From contig NZ_FNIG01000001.1 of the NCBI RefSeq assembly GCF_900103915.1, positions 186,001-250,000 of the forward strand: a DNA stretch of 64,000 nt, in the 5' to 3' direction. Of the stretch, positions 17,043-25,049 are shown in pieces; within the stretch, counting starts at the first letter, position 1; the number at the start of each line of letters is the position of its first letter. The stretch comes from Tenuibacillus multivorans (GTDB taxonomy: Bacteria; Bacillota; Bacilli; Bacillales; Alkalibacillaceae). Under the pieces are notes generated by a model. That model ran no database searches. It saw only the letters and a program-made list of their open reading frames with translations, and was not told the origin of the DNA. The position numbers and the translations under genes were made by a program.

Positions 17043-17924
17043 ATGGAACTTTCCTGGATGAAAACGTTCGTTAAGGTTGCAGAACTGGGCAATTTTCGTA
17101 AAGCTTCAGAATCCCTTTACGTTTCACAGCCTACGGTTACCGTCCATATCAAAGCTTTAGAAAAAGAGTTAGGCGTTACTTTGTTTAAACGGGGGAAACG
17201 TTTTGTAAGGTTGACCGAAGAAGGCCGTATTTATCTTCCGCATGCTAAACAGCTATTAGACATGCACCAGTTAGGTTTAGAAAACATCCAATCGTTTGCT
17301 CAAGGTTATAGAAAAAAGCTCCGACTAGCCATTTCACCTTTAATTGCGGATACAATCATGCCTTTTGTATTGAACAACTATTTGGAACAAAACCCCGAAG
17401 TCGAAATTTCAATCGAAATTATGGAGTCGGCACAAATCGAACGAGCGGTATCAGATGAGGTTGTCGATATCGGGTTTACATTATTAGAAAGCCGCCAAGA
17501 CCAACTTCAAAAGACGAAACTATACGAAGACCAAGTCGTATTTTGCGTTCCACACGACGGATTGGATGCTGAAACAGCCCCAGCCTTAGATCCGATTAAC
17601 CTCCTAGAAGAAAACTATTTACTTACACACAATCATCCCGTTTACTGGGGTGCATTATTAAATGAGATCAAAACCAAATTTCCAAAAACGAAAACAATGA
17701 GGGTTTCACAAAATCACATTACGAAGCGGTTTATTTTAAGCGGCTTCGGTGTTTCGTTTTTACCGAAGTCAACCATTCGTAGAGAATTGCTAGAAGGAAG
17801 GATTTTGCAGGTAGATATGCCGAATATAACATTACCCAAGGTGAATACCTATGCCTTAACAAAATACCAGCATTCACTGGAAACAGAATTCATAGACTTT
17901 GTGTCAGGTTATCAATTTCAATGA
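17043..17924 (+). CDS. citR: LysR-family regulator, CitR type
   Basis: A 293-residue LysR protein. The N-terminal helix-turn-helix is FVKVAELGNFRKASESLYVSQPTVTVHIKALE. The effector domain follows from about residue 90 with LRLAISPLIADTIMPFVLNNYLEQNP. ATG 17043 follows an AGAGGTG site; an in-frame GTG at 17034 is less likely. Divergent from citA, it is expected to repress that gene. The gene symbol rests mainly on this arrangement. Confidence 0.85.
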   Translation: MELSWMKTFVKVAELGNFRKASESLYVSQPTVTVHIKALEKELGVTLFKRGKRFVRLTEEGRIYLPHAKQLLDMHQLGLENIQSFAQGYRKKLRLAISPLIADTIMPFVLNNYLEQNPEVEISIEIMESAQIERAVSDEVVDIGFTLLESRQDQLQKTKLYEDQVVFCVPHDGLDAETAPALDPINLLEENYLLTHNHPVYWGALLNEIKTKFPKTKTMRVSQNHITKRFILSGFGVSFLPKSTIRRELLEGRILQVDMPNITLPKVNTYALTKYQHSLETEFIDFVSGYQFQ

Positions 17925-17938
17925 TGGGTGTGAATGAT

Positions 17939-18424
17939 ATGGAAACAGTTCGATGTCAGTTGAACAGACTTGAAGAAAAAGATTTGGATGAAGTATTTCG
18001 ATTATTTTCAAATGAAAGAGTGCGTCAATATCTTGGCGGAACAATAGATGAACAAGCTTTTCGAGGAAAGTTTCAAGCCTTGCTGACGGACGAAACTTCA
18101 TGGTACTGGGTTGTTCGGTTGAAACACCACAATGATTTTATCGGACTAGTTTCTCTGGATAAACACCATGATCAGGTTAGTACGGAAGTGTCTTATCAAC
18201 TTTTGCCCGAAGCATGGGGACAGGGTGTGGCAACAGAAGTTATTCAGAAAATGATCAATTATGCATTTGAAGAGCTATCAATCGCTCGTTTAGTGGCTGA
18301 GACTCAATCAGCTAACTTAGCATCATGTCGACTACTGGAGAAGGTCGGAATGAAGCTTGAACAAACAGTTGAAAGGTTCGGAGCTGAACAAAAAATATAT
18401 AAAATAGATGGGAATGAAAAGTGA
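17939..18424 (+). CDS. GNAT N-acetyltransferase
   Basis: A 161-residue acetyltransferase beginning METVRCQLNRLEEKDLDEVFRLF. The acetyl-CoA loop is QLLPEAWGQGVATEVIQKMINYAF near residue 88, followed by NLASCRLLEKVGMKLE. The frame is open back to ATG 17921, which would overlap the citR stop; the METVR start fits family members better. The next gene starts at its stop codon, so it is coupled to the Nudix gene. Confidence 0.83.
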   Translation: METVRCQLNRLEEKDLDEVFRLFSNERVRQYLGGTIDEQAFRGKFQALLTDETSWYWVVRLKHHNDFIGLVSLDKHHDQVSTEVSYQLLPEAWGQGVATEVIQKMINYAFEELSIARLVAETQSANLASCRLLEKVGMKLEQTVERFGAEQKIYKIDGNEK

Positions 18425-18873
18425 TGGGATACGTTAAGGACTTAAGAAATCTAGTCGGAAACAGACCCTTAATTGTTGTAGGCGCTAGTGTGATCGTTCT
18501 AAACCAAGATAAACAACTATTACTTCATTTGCGTAAGGATAATCAATGTTGGGGGCTACCAGGTGGTTCAATGGAGCTTGGTGAATCACTCGAGGAGGTC
18601 GCAACACGAGAGATGATAGAAGAGACAGGATTAACACCGAAAAAACTTAAACTTTTAGATATTTTTTCCGGTGAAGAACAGTACTACAAGCTTCCACACG
18701 GTGATGAACTGTATAATGTGACAGCCAATTATATATGTACAGAATACACTGGGGAATTAAAAATCGATGATAATGAGAGTGAAGGCTTGCAATTTTTCGA
18801 TATTAATGAGCTGCCTGATAGACTAAATCCACCTGATATTCCCGTTATTCATCAATTTTTAACACTTAATTAA
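18424..18873 (+). CDS. Nudix hydrolase
   Basis: Hydrolyses a nucleoside diphosphate linked to some other group. 149 residues with the complete Nudix box GGSMELGESLEEVATREMIEETGL-like pattern at about residues 43-66 (G-x5-E-x7-RE-x2-EE-x-G). The preceding WGLPGGS is typical. The ATG overlaps the stop of the GNAT gene (GTGATG), so the two are translated together. A perfect hairpin follows. Substrate not predictable. Confidence 0.9.
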   Translation: MGYVKDLRNLVGNRPLIVVGASVIVLNQDKQLLLHLRKDNQCWGLPGGSMELGESLEEVATREMIEETGLTPKKLKLLDIFSGEEQYYKLPHGDELYNVTANYICTEYTGELKIDDNESEGLQFFDINELPDRLNPPDIPVIHQFLTLN

Positions 18874-18874
18874 A

Positions 18875-18898
18875 AATCCCGCCATGGCGGGATTCCCT
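18875..18898. terminator. Palindromic terminator between convergent genes
   Basis: AATCCCGCCATGGCGGGATT is a perfect 20-base palindrome directly after the Nudix stop and overlapping the end of the next minus-strand gene. Confidence 0.8.
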
Positions 18899-19259
18899 AC
18901 TTCATCTCAATAACATAAGACGTCAATTCTTTAATTTTCCCTGACTTAAAGCTGTTTAGCTTGTACACATCACAATAGCCGTACTTCTTATCTTCGCCTT
19001 CATCCGTCGTAAACGTAATCACACCGTTGACGGATGCGGTAATGCCATGAGTAATGGTGTGGTGAATTGTTAGCTTAAAACTATCGTTAGATTCCATTCC
19101 GCTAAGCGCCTCTCTTAGCGTTTCTTTTCCCTCGATGATATCATCACCAACCATCTCCCACTGTACATCATCAGTCACGCTATCTAATATAAAGTCACGA
19201 TCACCTGTCATAAATGCCTGATTAAATCTCTCGAAAAACTTTTGCTTTTCAGTCGCCAT
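18897..19259 (-). CDS. SnoaL/NTF2-like protein
   Basis: A 120-residue cone-shaped NTF2-fold protein: KQKFFERFNQAFMTGDRDFILDSVTDDVQWEM is the first helix-strand unit, and IEGKETLREALSGM is typical of SnoaL-like members. ATG 19259 is preceded by AAAGGAG; an upstream codon at 19265 is too close to that site. Members bind or transform small polar-aromatic molecules, but this one is uncharacterised. Confidence 0.8.
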   Translation of the reverse strand: MATEKQKFFERFNQAFMTGDRDFILDSVTDDVQWEMVGDDIIEGKETLREALSGMESNDSFKLTIHHTITHGITASVNGVITFTTDEGEDKKYGYCDVYKLNSFKSGKIKELTSYVIEMK

Positions 19260-19392
19260 ATACAAACTCCTTTCAACACCGTTTTAACTACTATTAATAG
19301 CATAACAGAATTTTAAAGAAAATTTGATTCTAAGAAGGTTTTTGAGTATGGTAAGCGAAATGAATGATTAATCTTTAAAAGGGGAATTTTCG

Positions 19393-19857
19393 ATGAATTT
19401 TTTGCCGATTGATTTAACTAAACATAAAGCCAAGGCTATTGCGTTTCGGCGTGATTCCTTTATCGTAAGCTTTGGAACTGATGATGGCTTTGGTGATCCT
19501 GATGGCTATATTCAGTGGCTTGCACAGAACCAAGAAAAATTCCCAGACGGTTTTGTTATGGTCGAAGAAGACGAGGTGTTAATCGGACAACTCGAGTTAT
19601 CTATTCGGGAATACAAAGGAGAAGAAATAGGGTATGTTCATTTGTTTTACCTTGTTCCAGAAAAACGAGGGCAAGGGATTGGAATTAAGCTTGATGAGTA
19701 CGCTCGTAAATTTTTCGGAAAACATCAAGTTGCCGAATTTCACTTAAGAGTAGCGCCAAGCAATGATCAAGCATTATCTTTTTATAAGAAGTTAGGTATG
19801 AAAGTAATCGGACCTGAATTCGATGGGAAGGTCATACGTATGAAAGGGAAGGTTTAG
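19393..19857 (+). CDS. GNAT N-acetyltransferase
   Basis: A 154-residue acetyltransferase. YVHLFYLVPEKRGQGIGIKLDEYARKFF contains the acetyl-CoA loop RGQGIG near residue 96; PSNDQALSFYKKLGMKVIG is motif B. The N-terminus FRRDSFIVSFGTDDGFGDP is shared with uncharacterised Bacillus acetyltransferases. Its last 26 bases overlap the 3' end of a HicA-like gene on the other strand. Confidence 0.85.
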   Translation: MNFLPIDLTKHKAKAIAFRRDSFIVSFGTDDGFGDPDGYIQWLAQNQEKFPDGFVMVEEDEVLIGQLELSIREYKGEEIGYVHLFYLVPEKRGQGIGIKLDEYARKFFGKHQVAEFHLRVAPSNDQALSFYKKLGMKVIGPEFDGKVIRMKGKV

Positions 19858-20095
19858 TATTTTTTTCTTTTCTTAACTCTTTTATTAAAGTACTCTTTAG
19901 AAACACCAAGATTTGCTGTTTTAGGATTCTTTTAAATAATGGAGGTTTAATTTCTCCTGAACTTTTCGATACTCTAACACGCATAATTTCACCGTTAGGC
20001 AGTGTTTTTTCATAAATATCATCACGACTACCATAACGCACAAACCTATATCCTTCGTTTATTAAAAATCTACGTAAGTCTTTCCATTTAGGCAT
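19832..20095 (-). CDS. HicA-like toxin with altered active site
   Basis: An 87-residue protein opening MPKWKDLRRFLINEGYRFV, then YGSRDDIYEK and SKSSGEIKPPLFKRILKQQ. This is the HicA double-stranded-RNA-binding-like fold, from start helix to KPxLxxRILKQ. In typical HicA mRNA interferases the loop is GSHHI or GSHAI with a catalytic His; here it is GSRDDI, so that His is missing. It may be inactive or belong to a variant group. The start lies inside the end of the HicB-like gene (8-base overlap), the order antitoxin then toxin. Confidence 0.72.
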   Translation of the reverse strand: MPKWKDLRRFLINEGYRFVRYGSRDDIYEKTLPNGEIMRVRVSKSSGEIKPPLFKRILKQQILVFLKSTLIKELRKEKNTKPSLSYV

Positions 20096-20366
20096 CGATC
20101 AGTTGTATAACACCATGAAGGTCATCCTGAATAAGGGTTTGAAGGATAATAGGTAAGTGCTGGCTACGGTTATTTGCATGGTAGTATCGTTTAAAATCAT
20201 GATAATAATCCTCGGCGTATTCTTTCAATTGAATAGCTAATCTATTTTTTAGTTGGTCTATTGAATTGCCATTATCTATTAAATCCGGTATTTCTACTAG
20301 AGAACCAGAGACAGAACCATCATCTTGAGGAGGGAGTCTTCTCGCCAGGAATGATAAAATGTACAT
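20088..20366 (-). CDS. HicB-like antitoxin
   Basis: A 92-residue protein. GSVSGSLVEIPDLIDNGNSIDQLKNRLAIQLKEYAEDYY is the partial RNase H-like HicB fold: a strand, the IPDL turn, and the following helix. No ribosome site precedes ATG 20366, which lies inside a palindrome, so the true start or the mode of initiation is unclear. It overlaps the HicA-like gene and would form the antitoxin half. No C-terminal DNA-binding domain is apparent; the tail HLPIILQTLIQDDLHGVIQLI is helical. Confidence 0.68.
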   Translation of the reverse strand: MYILSFLARRLPPQDDGSVSGSLVEIPDLIDNGNSIDQLKNRLAIQLKEYAEDYYHDFKRYYHANNRSQHLPIILQTLIQDDLHGVIQLIDA

Positions 20367-20389
20367 TATGTACGTTAATAAAAATTAAC
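20361..20389 (-). promoter_or_regulatory. Two adjacent palindromes at the HicB-like start
   Basis: GTACATTATGTAC (20361-20373) is followed directly by GTTAATAAAAATTAAC (20374-20389, 6-base arms). They cover the start codon and the region upstream, where an autoregulatory operator for a toxin-antitoxin operon would be expected. Confidence 0.45.
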
Positions 20390-20459
20390 ATTCCCATAAG
20401 AAGGTTATTTCCATCAAAAATCGAAAATATAAATAGAGAGTACTTACAAGGAGGTTACT

Positions 20460-21413
20460 ATGTCACAGCCAAAAGCATTAGGAAACCAAATAACATTAAT
20501 TGATTTGTATGATTTAAAGATGCCAGAGAGAACCGGGTCATATATTCTGCATGCCGAAGAATTAACGATTGTTGAAACAAGTGCAAGTCCGTCAGTTCCG
20601 TACTTGTTAGAAGGCTTAAAAAATTTAAATATTGATCCTAAAGACGTTAAGCATATCATTGTTACACATATTCACCTAGATCATGCGGGTGGAGTAGGTC
20701 TTTTACTAGAAAGCTGCCCGAATGCGACTGTTTATGTCCATCCAAAAGGAAAACGTCACCTAGCCGATCCGAGTAAATTAATTGCTGGGGCACGTGCAGT
20801 CTACGGTGAGCAATTTGATGAGTTGTTTGACCCTATTGTTCCTGTACCTGAAGACCGTTTAATTGAAATGAATGAAGGGGATTCCTTAAAAATTGATGAA
20901 GATCGCGTCCTAACCTTTTACGATTCCCCAGGCCATGCGAAACATCATTTTAGTATTCACGATTCCTTAAGTAACGGCATATTTACGGGTGATACGATTG
21001 GCGTTTATTACCCTCAGGCTGAAGGGTTAAATTTTGTACTGCCCTCAACATCACCGAATCAATTCGATCCAGATGCAATGTTGAACTCTTTAGAAAAAAT
21101 CGAAAGCCTAAACGTTGACCAAATATACTTTGGACATTACGGACGTTCTCGAGATCCTGAACATGTTTATGAACAAATTAGATTTTGGTTACCTCGTTTT
21201 GTGGAAGTGGGGGAAAAGGTGTTTGAAGAAAAACCTGACACTTCATTTGAAGAAAAAAGTGTTGCTGTAACTGAAGGGTTGAAAAATATCGTAACCACGC
21301 ATTTAGTCGAACAAAACATCCCAAGCAACCATATCATTTATAATTACCTAGATCTCGATATGAAGGTTTGTGCTATGGGGATTGTGGATTATTTAGGTAA
21401 AAAGGAAGGCTAG
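20460..21413 (+). CDS. Metallo-beta-lactamase fold hydrolase
   Basis: A 317-residue metal-dependent hydrolase. Zinc ligands are in HIIVTHIHLDHAGG near residue 68, with further ligands in SPGHAKHHFS near 158 and FTGDTIG. The last histidine is in IYFGHYGRSRD near 222. A C-terminal helical region completes it. The substrate is unknown; the subgroup includes putative glyoxalase-II-like and lactonase-like enzymes. A good AAGGAGG site precedes the ATG. Confidence 0.88.
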   Translation: MSQPKALGNQITLIDLYDLKMPERTGSYILHAEELTIVETSASPSVPYLLEGLKNLNIDPKDVKHIIVTHIHLDHAGGVGLLLESCPNATVYVHPKGKRHLADPSKLIAGARAVYGEQFDELFDPIVPVPEDRLIEMNEGDSLKIDEDRVLTFYDSPGHAKHHFSIHDSLSNGIFTGDTIGVYYPQAEGLNFVLPSTSPNQFDPDAMLNSLEKIESLNVDQIYFGHYGRSRDPEHVYEQIRFWLPRFVEVGEKVFEEKPDTSFEEKSVAVTEGLKNIVTTHLVEQNIPSNHIIYNYLDLDMKVCAMGIVDYLGKKEG

Positions 21414-21555
21414 ATTTTTCAAAGTAAGAATGATTGGTTTTAATACTTAGGTTAAGATTCATTCAAAGTCGCATAAATAGTTCATTATTTTAGAGCTCTA
21501 GATAAGGTATCAGAGTACATAGAAGAATCTACAGTCTTTTTTAAAAAATTTATAG

Positions 21556-21584
21556 TTGACAGTTTTATCAAATGGGATTATGAT
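21556..21584 (+). promoter_or_regulatory. Sigma-A promoter of the metNIQ operon
   Basis: A consensus -35 TTGACA (21556-21561) and -10 TATGAT (21579-21584) are 17 bases apart. Transcription would begin about 25-30 bases before the SAM riboswitch. Confidence 0.8.
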
Positions 21585-21616
21585 TAACAACATCACATTT
21601 TAATAAAAATACATTC

Positions 21617-21734
21617 TTCTTATCCAGAGAGGTGGAGGGACTGGCCCTTAGATACCTCGGCAGCGGATCTGATTTCGTTCAGATACTGTGCCAATTCCAG
21701 CAAATACTCGAGATGAGTATTTGGAAGATAAGAA
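21617..21734 (+). promoter_or_regulatory. SAM-I riboswitch (S-box)
   Basis: The P1 stem pairs TTCTTATC (21617-21624) with GATAAGAA (21727-21734). Inside are the conserved S-box segments AGAGAGGTGGAGGGACTGGC, ACCTCGGCAGC and TGTGCCAATTCCAGC in the right order. It is followed by a terminator and metN, so methionine uptake is switched off when S-adenosylmethionine is plentiful. Confidence 0.95.
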
Positions 21735-21759
21735 TAGCAGGGTACATATTTGTTATTCC

Positions 21760-21806
21760 AACCCTCTCTTCTTATTCATTTTGGATAAGGGGAGAGGGTT
21801 TTTATT
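21760..21806 (+). terminator. SAM-controlled terminator of the metNIQ leader
   Basis: A long stem, AACCCTCTC...CTTATTC pairing with GATAAG...GAGAGGGTT, with a short mismatch and a TTTTATTTT tail. It lies 26 bases after the aptamer and 23 bases before metN. Confidence 0.9.
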
Positions 21807-21828
21807 TTGGTTAGGAGGAATAGATTCG

Positions 21829-22845
21829 ATGATTCGCTTTGATCAGGTTACGAAGACATTCGAACATGAAGGTGGCAAGTTAACAGCAGTTGATCAGGTT
21901 AACCTTGAAATTAAAAAAGGTGAAATCTTTGGGGTCATCGGTTTTAGTGGGGCTGGTAAAAGTACATTAATACGGTTAGTAAATCAATTAGAAAGACCGA
22001 CTTCGGGGAGGGTCTTGATCAATGATCAAGACCTGTCAGCCTTATCAACTCGTGAACTAAGAGGCATTCGCCGTAATATCGGTATGATTTTTCAGCATTT
22101 TAATTTACTCGAAACTAAGACGGTCTATCACAACGTAGCCTTTCCGTTGTTATTAGCGGGTACACCCAAGAATGAGGTGAAGGAGAAAGTAGAAGAAATC
22201 CTTGATTTTGTCGGATTGAAAGATCGGGCAAAACATTATCCAGATCAGCTATCGGGTGGTCAGAAACAACGTGTCGGAATAGCTCGGGCACTGGCGACAT
22301 CACCAAGTATATTGCTTTGCGATGAGGCAACTTCAGCTCTTGACCCAGAAACGACTAAGTCGATCTTAAAGCTTTTAAGAAAAGTACGCGATGAGTACAA
22401 CATCACGATTTTGATGATAACGCACGAGATGAACGTCATTAAAAAAATTTGTGATCGCGTGGCGGTTATGGAGGATGGTAGCGTCATCGAACAAGACACG
22501 ATTTTTAACCTATTCTCAAATCCACAGCATCCAACGACGCAAAAATTTGTGCAGAGTGTTATGAATGACGAGATTCCAGCGTCCATTTTAAGTGAAGTGG
22601 AAAGCCGTCATATTTATCGCGTGACATTTAATGAAGGGACAGCTGGAAAACCCATTTTATCCAGCGTGGCGAAAAAATTTGACGTTGATGTCAATGTACT
22701 TTATGGGCAAATTACAGAGCTACAGCACATACCATTTGGAAATTTAGTGGTTGAGTTCCAAGGCAATCAGGAGGAAATTCTTAAAGCCGTTAATGACATC
22801 CAACAAGCTGTACGCATACAAGAGGTGAAGGTTGATGCAAGTTAA
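21829..22845 (+). CDS. metN: Methionine ABC transporter ATP-binding protein
   Basis: ATPase of the MetNIQ methionine importer, 338 residues. Walker A GFSGAGKSTLIR, Q-loop MIFQHFNLLETKT, signature [15 protein letters not shown] and Walker B LLCDEATSALDPET are all intact. The C-terminal 90 residues form the ACT-like NIL domain that senses methionine inside the cell. The frame extends upstream through the terminator to 21688, but ATG 21829 with AGGAGG is the true start. It lies directly behind a SAM riboswitch. Confidence 0.95.
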   Translation: MIRFDQVTKTFEHEGGKLTAVDQVNLEIKKGEIFGVIGFSGAGKSTLIRLVNQLERPTSGRVLINDQDLSALSTRELRGIRRNIGMIFQHFNLLETKTVYHNVAFPLLLAGTPKNEVKEKVEEILDFVGLKDRAKHYPDQLSGGQKQRVGIARALATSPSILLCDEATSALDPETTKSILKLLRKVRDEYNITILMITHEMNVIKKICDRVAVMEDGSVIEQDTIFNLFSNPQHPTTQKFVQSVMNDEIPASILSEVESRHIYRVTFNEGTAGKPILSSVAKKFDVDVNVLYGQITELQHIPFGNLVVEFQGNQEEILKAVNDIQQAVRIQEVKVDAS

Positions 22846-23497
22846 TTTACTCGAATTTTGGCCGAAAATATTAGAAGCAACCAACGAAACGCTTGTCATG
22901 GTGTTTATTGCATTAGTTTTAGCCTGCTTAATAGGTATTCCTCTAGGGATTGCACTGGTTGTAACCCGGGACCAGGGTTTAATGGAAAACCGTCCAGTAT
23001 TTAATACTCTTAACATCATAATTAACTTTTTCCGATCGGTTCCATTTATTATCTTACTCGTTGCCATTTTACCGATTACACGGTTCATTGTCGGAACCTC
23101 TATCGGTACGGCAGCTGCCGTGGTACCACTTGTCTTTTTCTCGGGTCCGTATATCGCGCGACTCGTTGAAAATAGTTTACTAGAGGTTAATAAAGGTGTC
23201 GTTGAAGCGGCTGAAGCAATGGGAGCATCAACCTGGCAAATCATCTACCGCGTGCTCTTGCCAGAGGCATTAAGCTCGATTGTGTTAAACATTACGATTG
23301 CCACCATTGGATTAGTCGGGGCATCTGCCATGGCAGGATTTGTTGGTGGTGGTGGATTGGGTGACTTAGCCATCACTTACGGCTATCAGCGATTTGAAAC
23401 GGACGTCATGATCGTGACGGTGATTTTACTCGTCATACTCGTTCAAATCGTTCAAACACTAGGAAATTACTTATCTAAAAAACTACGAAGATTATAA
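22835..23497 (+). CDS. metI: Methionine ABC transporter permease
   Basis: Inner-membrane channel of the methionine importer, 220 residues and about five membrane segments. The EAA loop is VEAAEAMGASTWQIIYRVLLPEAL near residue 128. NFFRSVPFIILLVAILPITR and MAGFVGGGGLGDLAI are highly typical of MetI. Its ATG lies within the end of metN (11-base overlap), with AGAGGTGA as ribosome site. Confidence 0.95.
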   Translation: MQVNLLEFWPKILEATNETLVMVFIALVLACLIGIPLGIALVVTRDQGLMENRPVFNTLNIIINFFRSVPFIILLVAILPITRFIVGTSIGTAAAVVPLVFFSGPYIARLVENSLLEVNKGVVEAAEAMGASTWQIIYRVLLPEALSSIVLNITIATIGLVGASAMAGFVGGGGLGDLAITYGYQRFETDVMIVTVILLVILVQIVQTLGNYLSKKLRRL

Positions 23498-23512
23498 CAG
23501 GGGGAAATAAAC

Positions 23513-24337
23513 ATGAAAAAATTATTAAATATTAGTTTGGCATTATTAGTATTATCAATTATTTTAGCGGGTTGTGGTTCATCAGGTTCATCTGATGAAA
23601 CCGTTAAAGTTGGATTAAACGGCTCAGGTGTTCCAGTTTGGGAAAAAATGAAGGAGCTTGCTGCGGAAGAAGGTATTGAAATTGAATTAGTTGAGTTCGC
23701 TGATTATGTCCGTCCGAACCTAGCATTGGCGGATGGTGACATTGACTTAAACGCTTTTCAAACAGTGTCTTACTTTGATTCTTTTATAGAAGAACATGAT
23801 TTGGATTTAGCACCGATTGCATCAACTTATATCGCACCTATGGGCATTTATTCCGACAAATATGAAAGTGTAGATGAAATCCCTGAAGGTAGAAAGGTCG
23901 CCCTACCAAAAGAGGCGACGAACATGGGCCGTGCACTACTTTTACTCGAAAAGGCTGGATTAATCACACTACCAGAAGACTTTGATGGAAATGGTGCGAT
24001 TGATAAAATTGTTGAAAATCCTAAAGGACTTAAATTTGAACCAATTGTAGCTGCTCAAACACCACGAGTATTACCAGATGTGGCGATTTCGGTTATCAAT
24101 AATGGTGTCGCTATCGAAGCTGGATTCCTCCCAGTTGAAGACGCTATTTTTATCGAGGATGATACGGCAACACCATACATTAACATTATCGCCGCACGCG
24201 CAGATGAAACTGATCATGAAACATACCAAAAAATTGCTGAGATTTATCAACAAGAAGTCGTAGCCGATCATATTCGTGAGGTTTATAATAATTCCCTTAT
24301 TCCAACCTTTGTACCACTAGAGGATATTGGTTGGTAG
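23513..24337 (+). CDS. metQ: Methionine-binding lipoprotein
   Basis: NlpA-family binding protein of 274 residues that delivers methionine to MetNI. The signal peptide ends in the lipobox LSIILAGCGSSG. Landmarks are DGDIDLNAFQTVSYFD, IAPMGIYSDKYESVDEIPEG and ALPKEATNMGRALLLLEKAGLI. It follows metI by 15 bases and is the last gene of the operon. Confidence 0.93.
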   Translation: MKKLLNISLALLVLSIILAGCGSSGSSDETVKVGLNGSGVPVWEKMKELAAEEGIEIELVEFADYVRPNLALADGDIDLNAFQTVSYFDSFIEEHDLDLAPIASTYIAPMGIYSDKYESVDEIPEGRKVALPKEATNMGRALLLLEKAGLITLPEDFDGNGAIDKIVENPKGLKFEPIVAAQTPRVLPDVAISVINNGVAIEAGFLPVEDAIFIEDDTATPYINIIAARADETDHETYQKIAEIYQQEVVADHIREVYNNSLIPTFVPLEDIGW

Positions 24338-24412
24338 AGCATGATGATGTCATTCACTCTCCGCGGTGGGTTATAATGAAAGGGAACAATCTAAACTAAC
24401 AGAGGGAATGAC

Positions 24413-25015
24413 ATGTCAAGGTTTAAGAAAAAAGCAGGAAAACATTCAATCTACCGCATCATAAGCGTGGAACCATACCATATTGCTACTGAATATATTG
24501 GTAAGTCACTATTTGATAGTGGTCATGATGGTGTGAATGGAGGGTTTTTCTCGAGATCAAGGGATGTTCTAAATATCCACTATACAAAAGGACAATCGGT
24601 AAATCAAACATCACAACCAAATGTAAACAGCTGGACGTTTTACATTACGGATGATGAACAAATGGGCTGCACGAATGCTTTAACTATATCAGAGCTTGAA
24701 GGTAAAGTAGGTCAAGTGTATTTTGCCGTTGGTGGTAAAGATTTTAACCGAGATAATTATAAATATGGAGGAAAATACTTCTCTAAGGCATATCGAACCT
24801 TAATTGCACAACAAGATCAAAAGGTTCATTTAATCCAAACGGTTAAAAAGGTTACCATACCGGAATGTATAACTGATTTAAACATAATGGGATATGACTT
24901 AAACACAATCGTTAACCTCGATGGTGGCGGTTCTTCACAAATGGCCTATAACAGTTATGATTATGATCCGAGTGGTAAAAAAAGGGCAGTACCTTTTATC
25001 ATTAAACTTAAATAA
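24413..25015 (+). CDS. Phosphodiester glycosidase-like (NAGPA domain) protein
   Basis: A 200-residue protein. The C-terminal NLDGGGSSQMAYN near residue 165 is the signature of the NAGPA/phosphodiester glycosidase fold, found in enzymes uncovering GlcNAc-phosphate and in exopolysaccharide proteins. GVNGGFFSRSRD near 35 is another family landmark (N-G-G-F-F). No signal peptide is seen, which is unusual because relatives are often secreted. The ribosome site GAGGGAAT is good and a terminator follows. Confidence 0.82.
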   Translation: MSRFKKKAGKHSIYRIISVEPYHIATEYIGKSLFDSGHDGVNGGFFSRSRDVLNIHYTKGQSVNQTSQPNVNSWTFYITDDEQMGCTNALTISELEGKVGQVYFAVGGKDFNRDNYKYGGKYFSKAYRTLIAQQDQKVHLIQTVKKVTIPECITDLNIMGYDLNTIVNLDGGGSSQMAYNSYDYDPSGKKRAVPFIIKLK

Positions 25016-25044
25016 AGACAAGGGGAGTTCCGCTCCCCTTGTCT
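25016..25044. terminator. Terminator between convergent genes
   Basis: A 12-bp perfect stem AGACAAGGGGAG / CTCCCCTTGTCT with a 5-base loop, located between the NAGPA-type and protease genes. Confidence 0.88.
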
Positions 25045-25049
25045 ATTAA

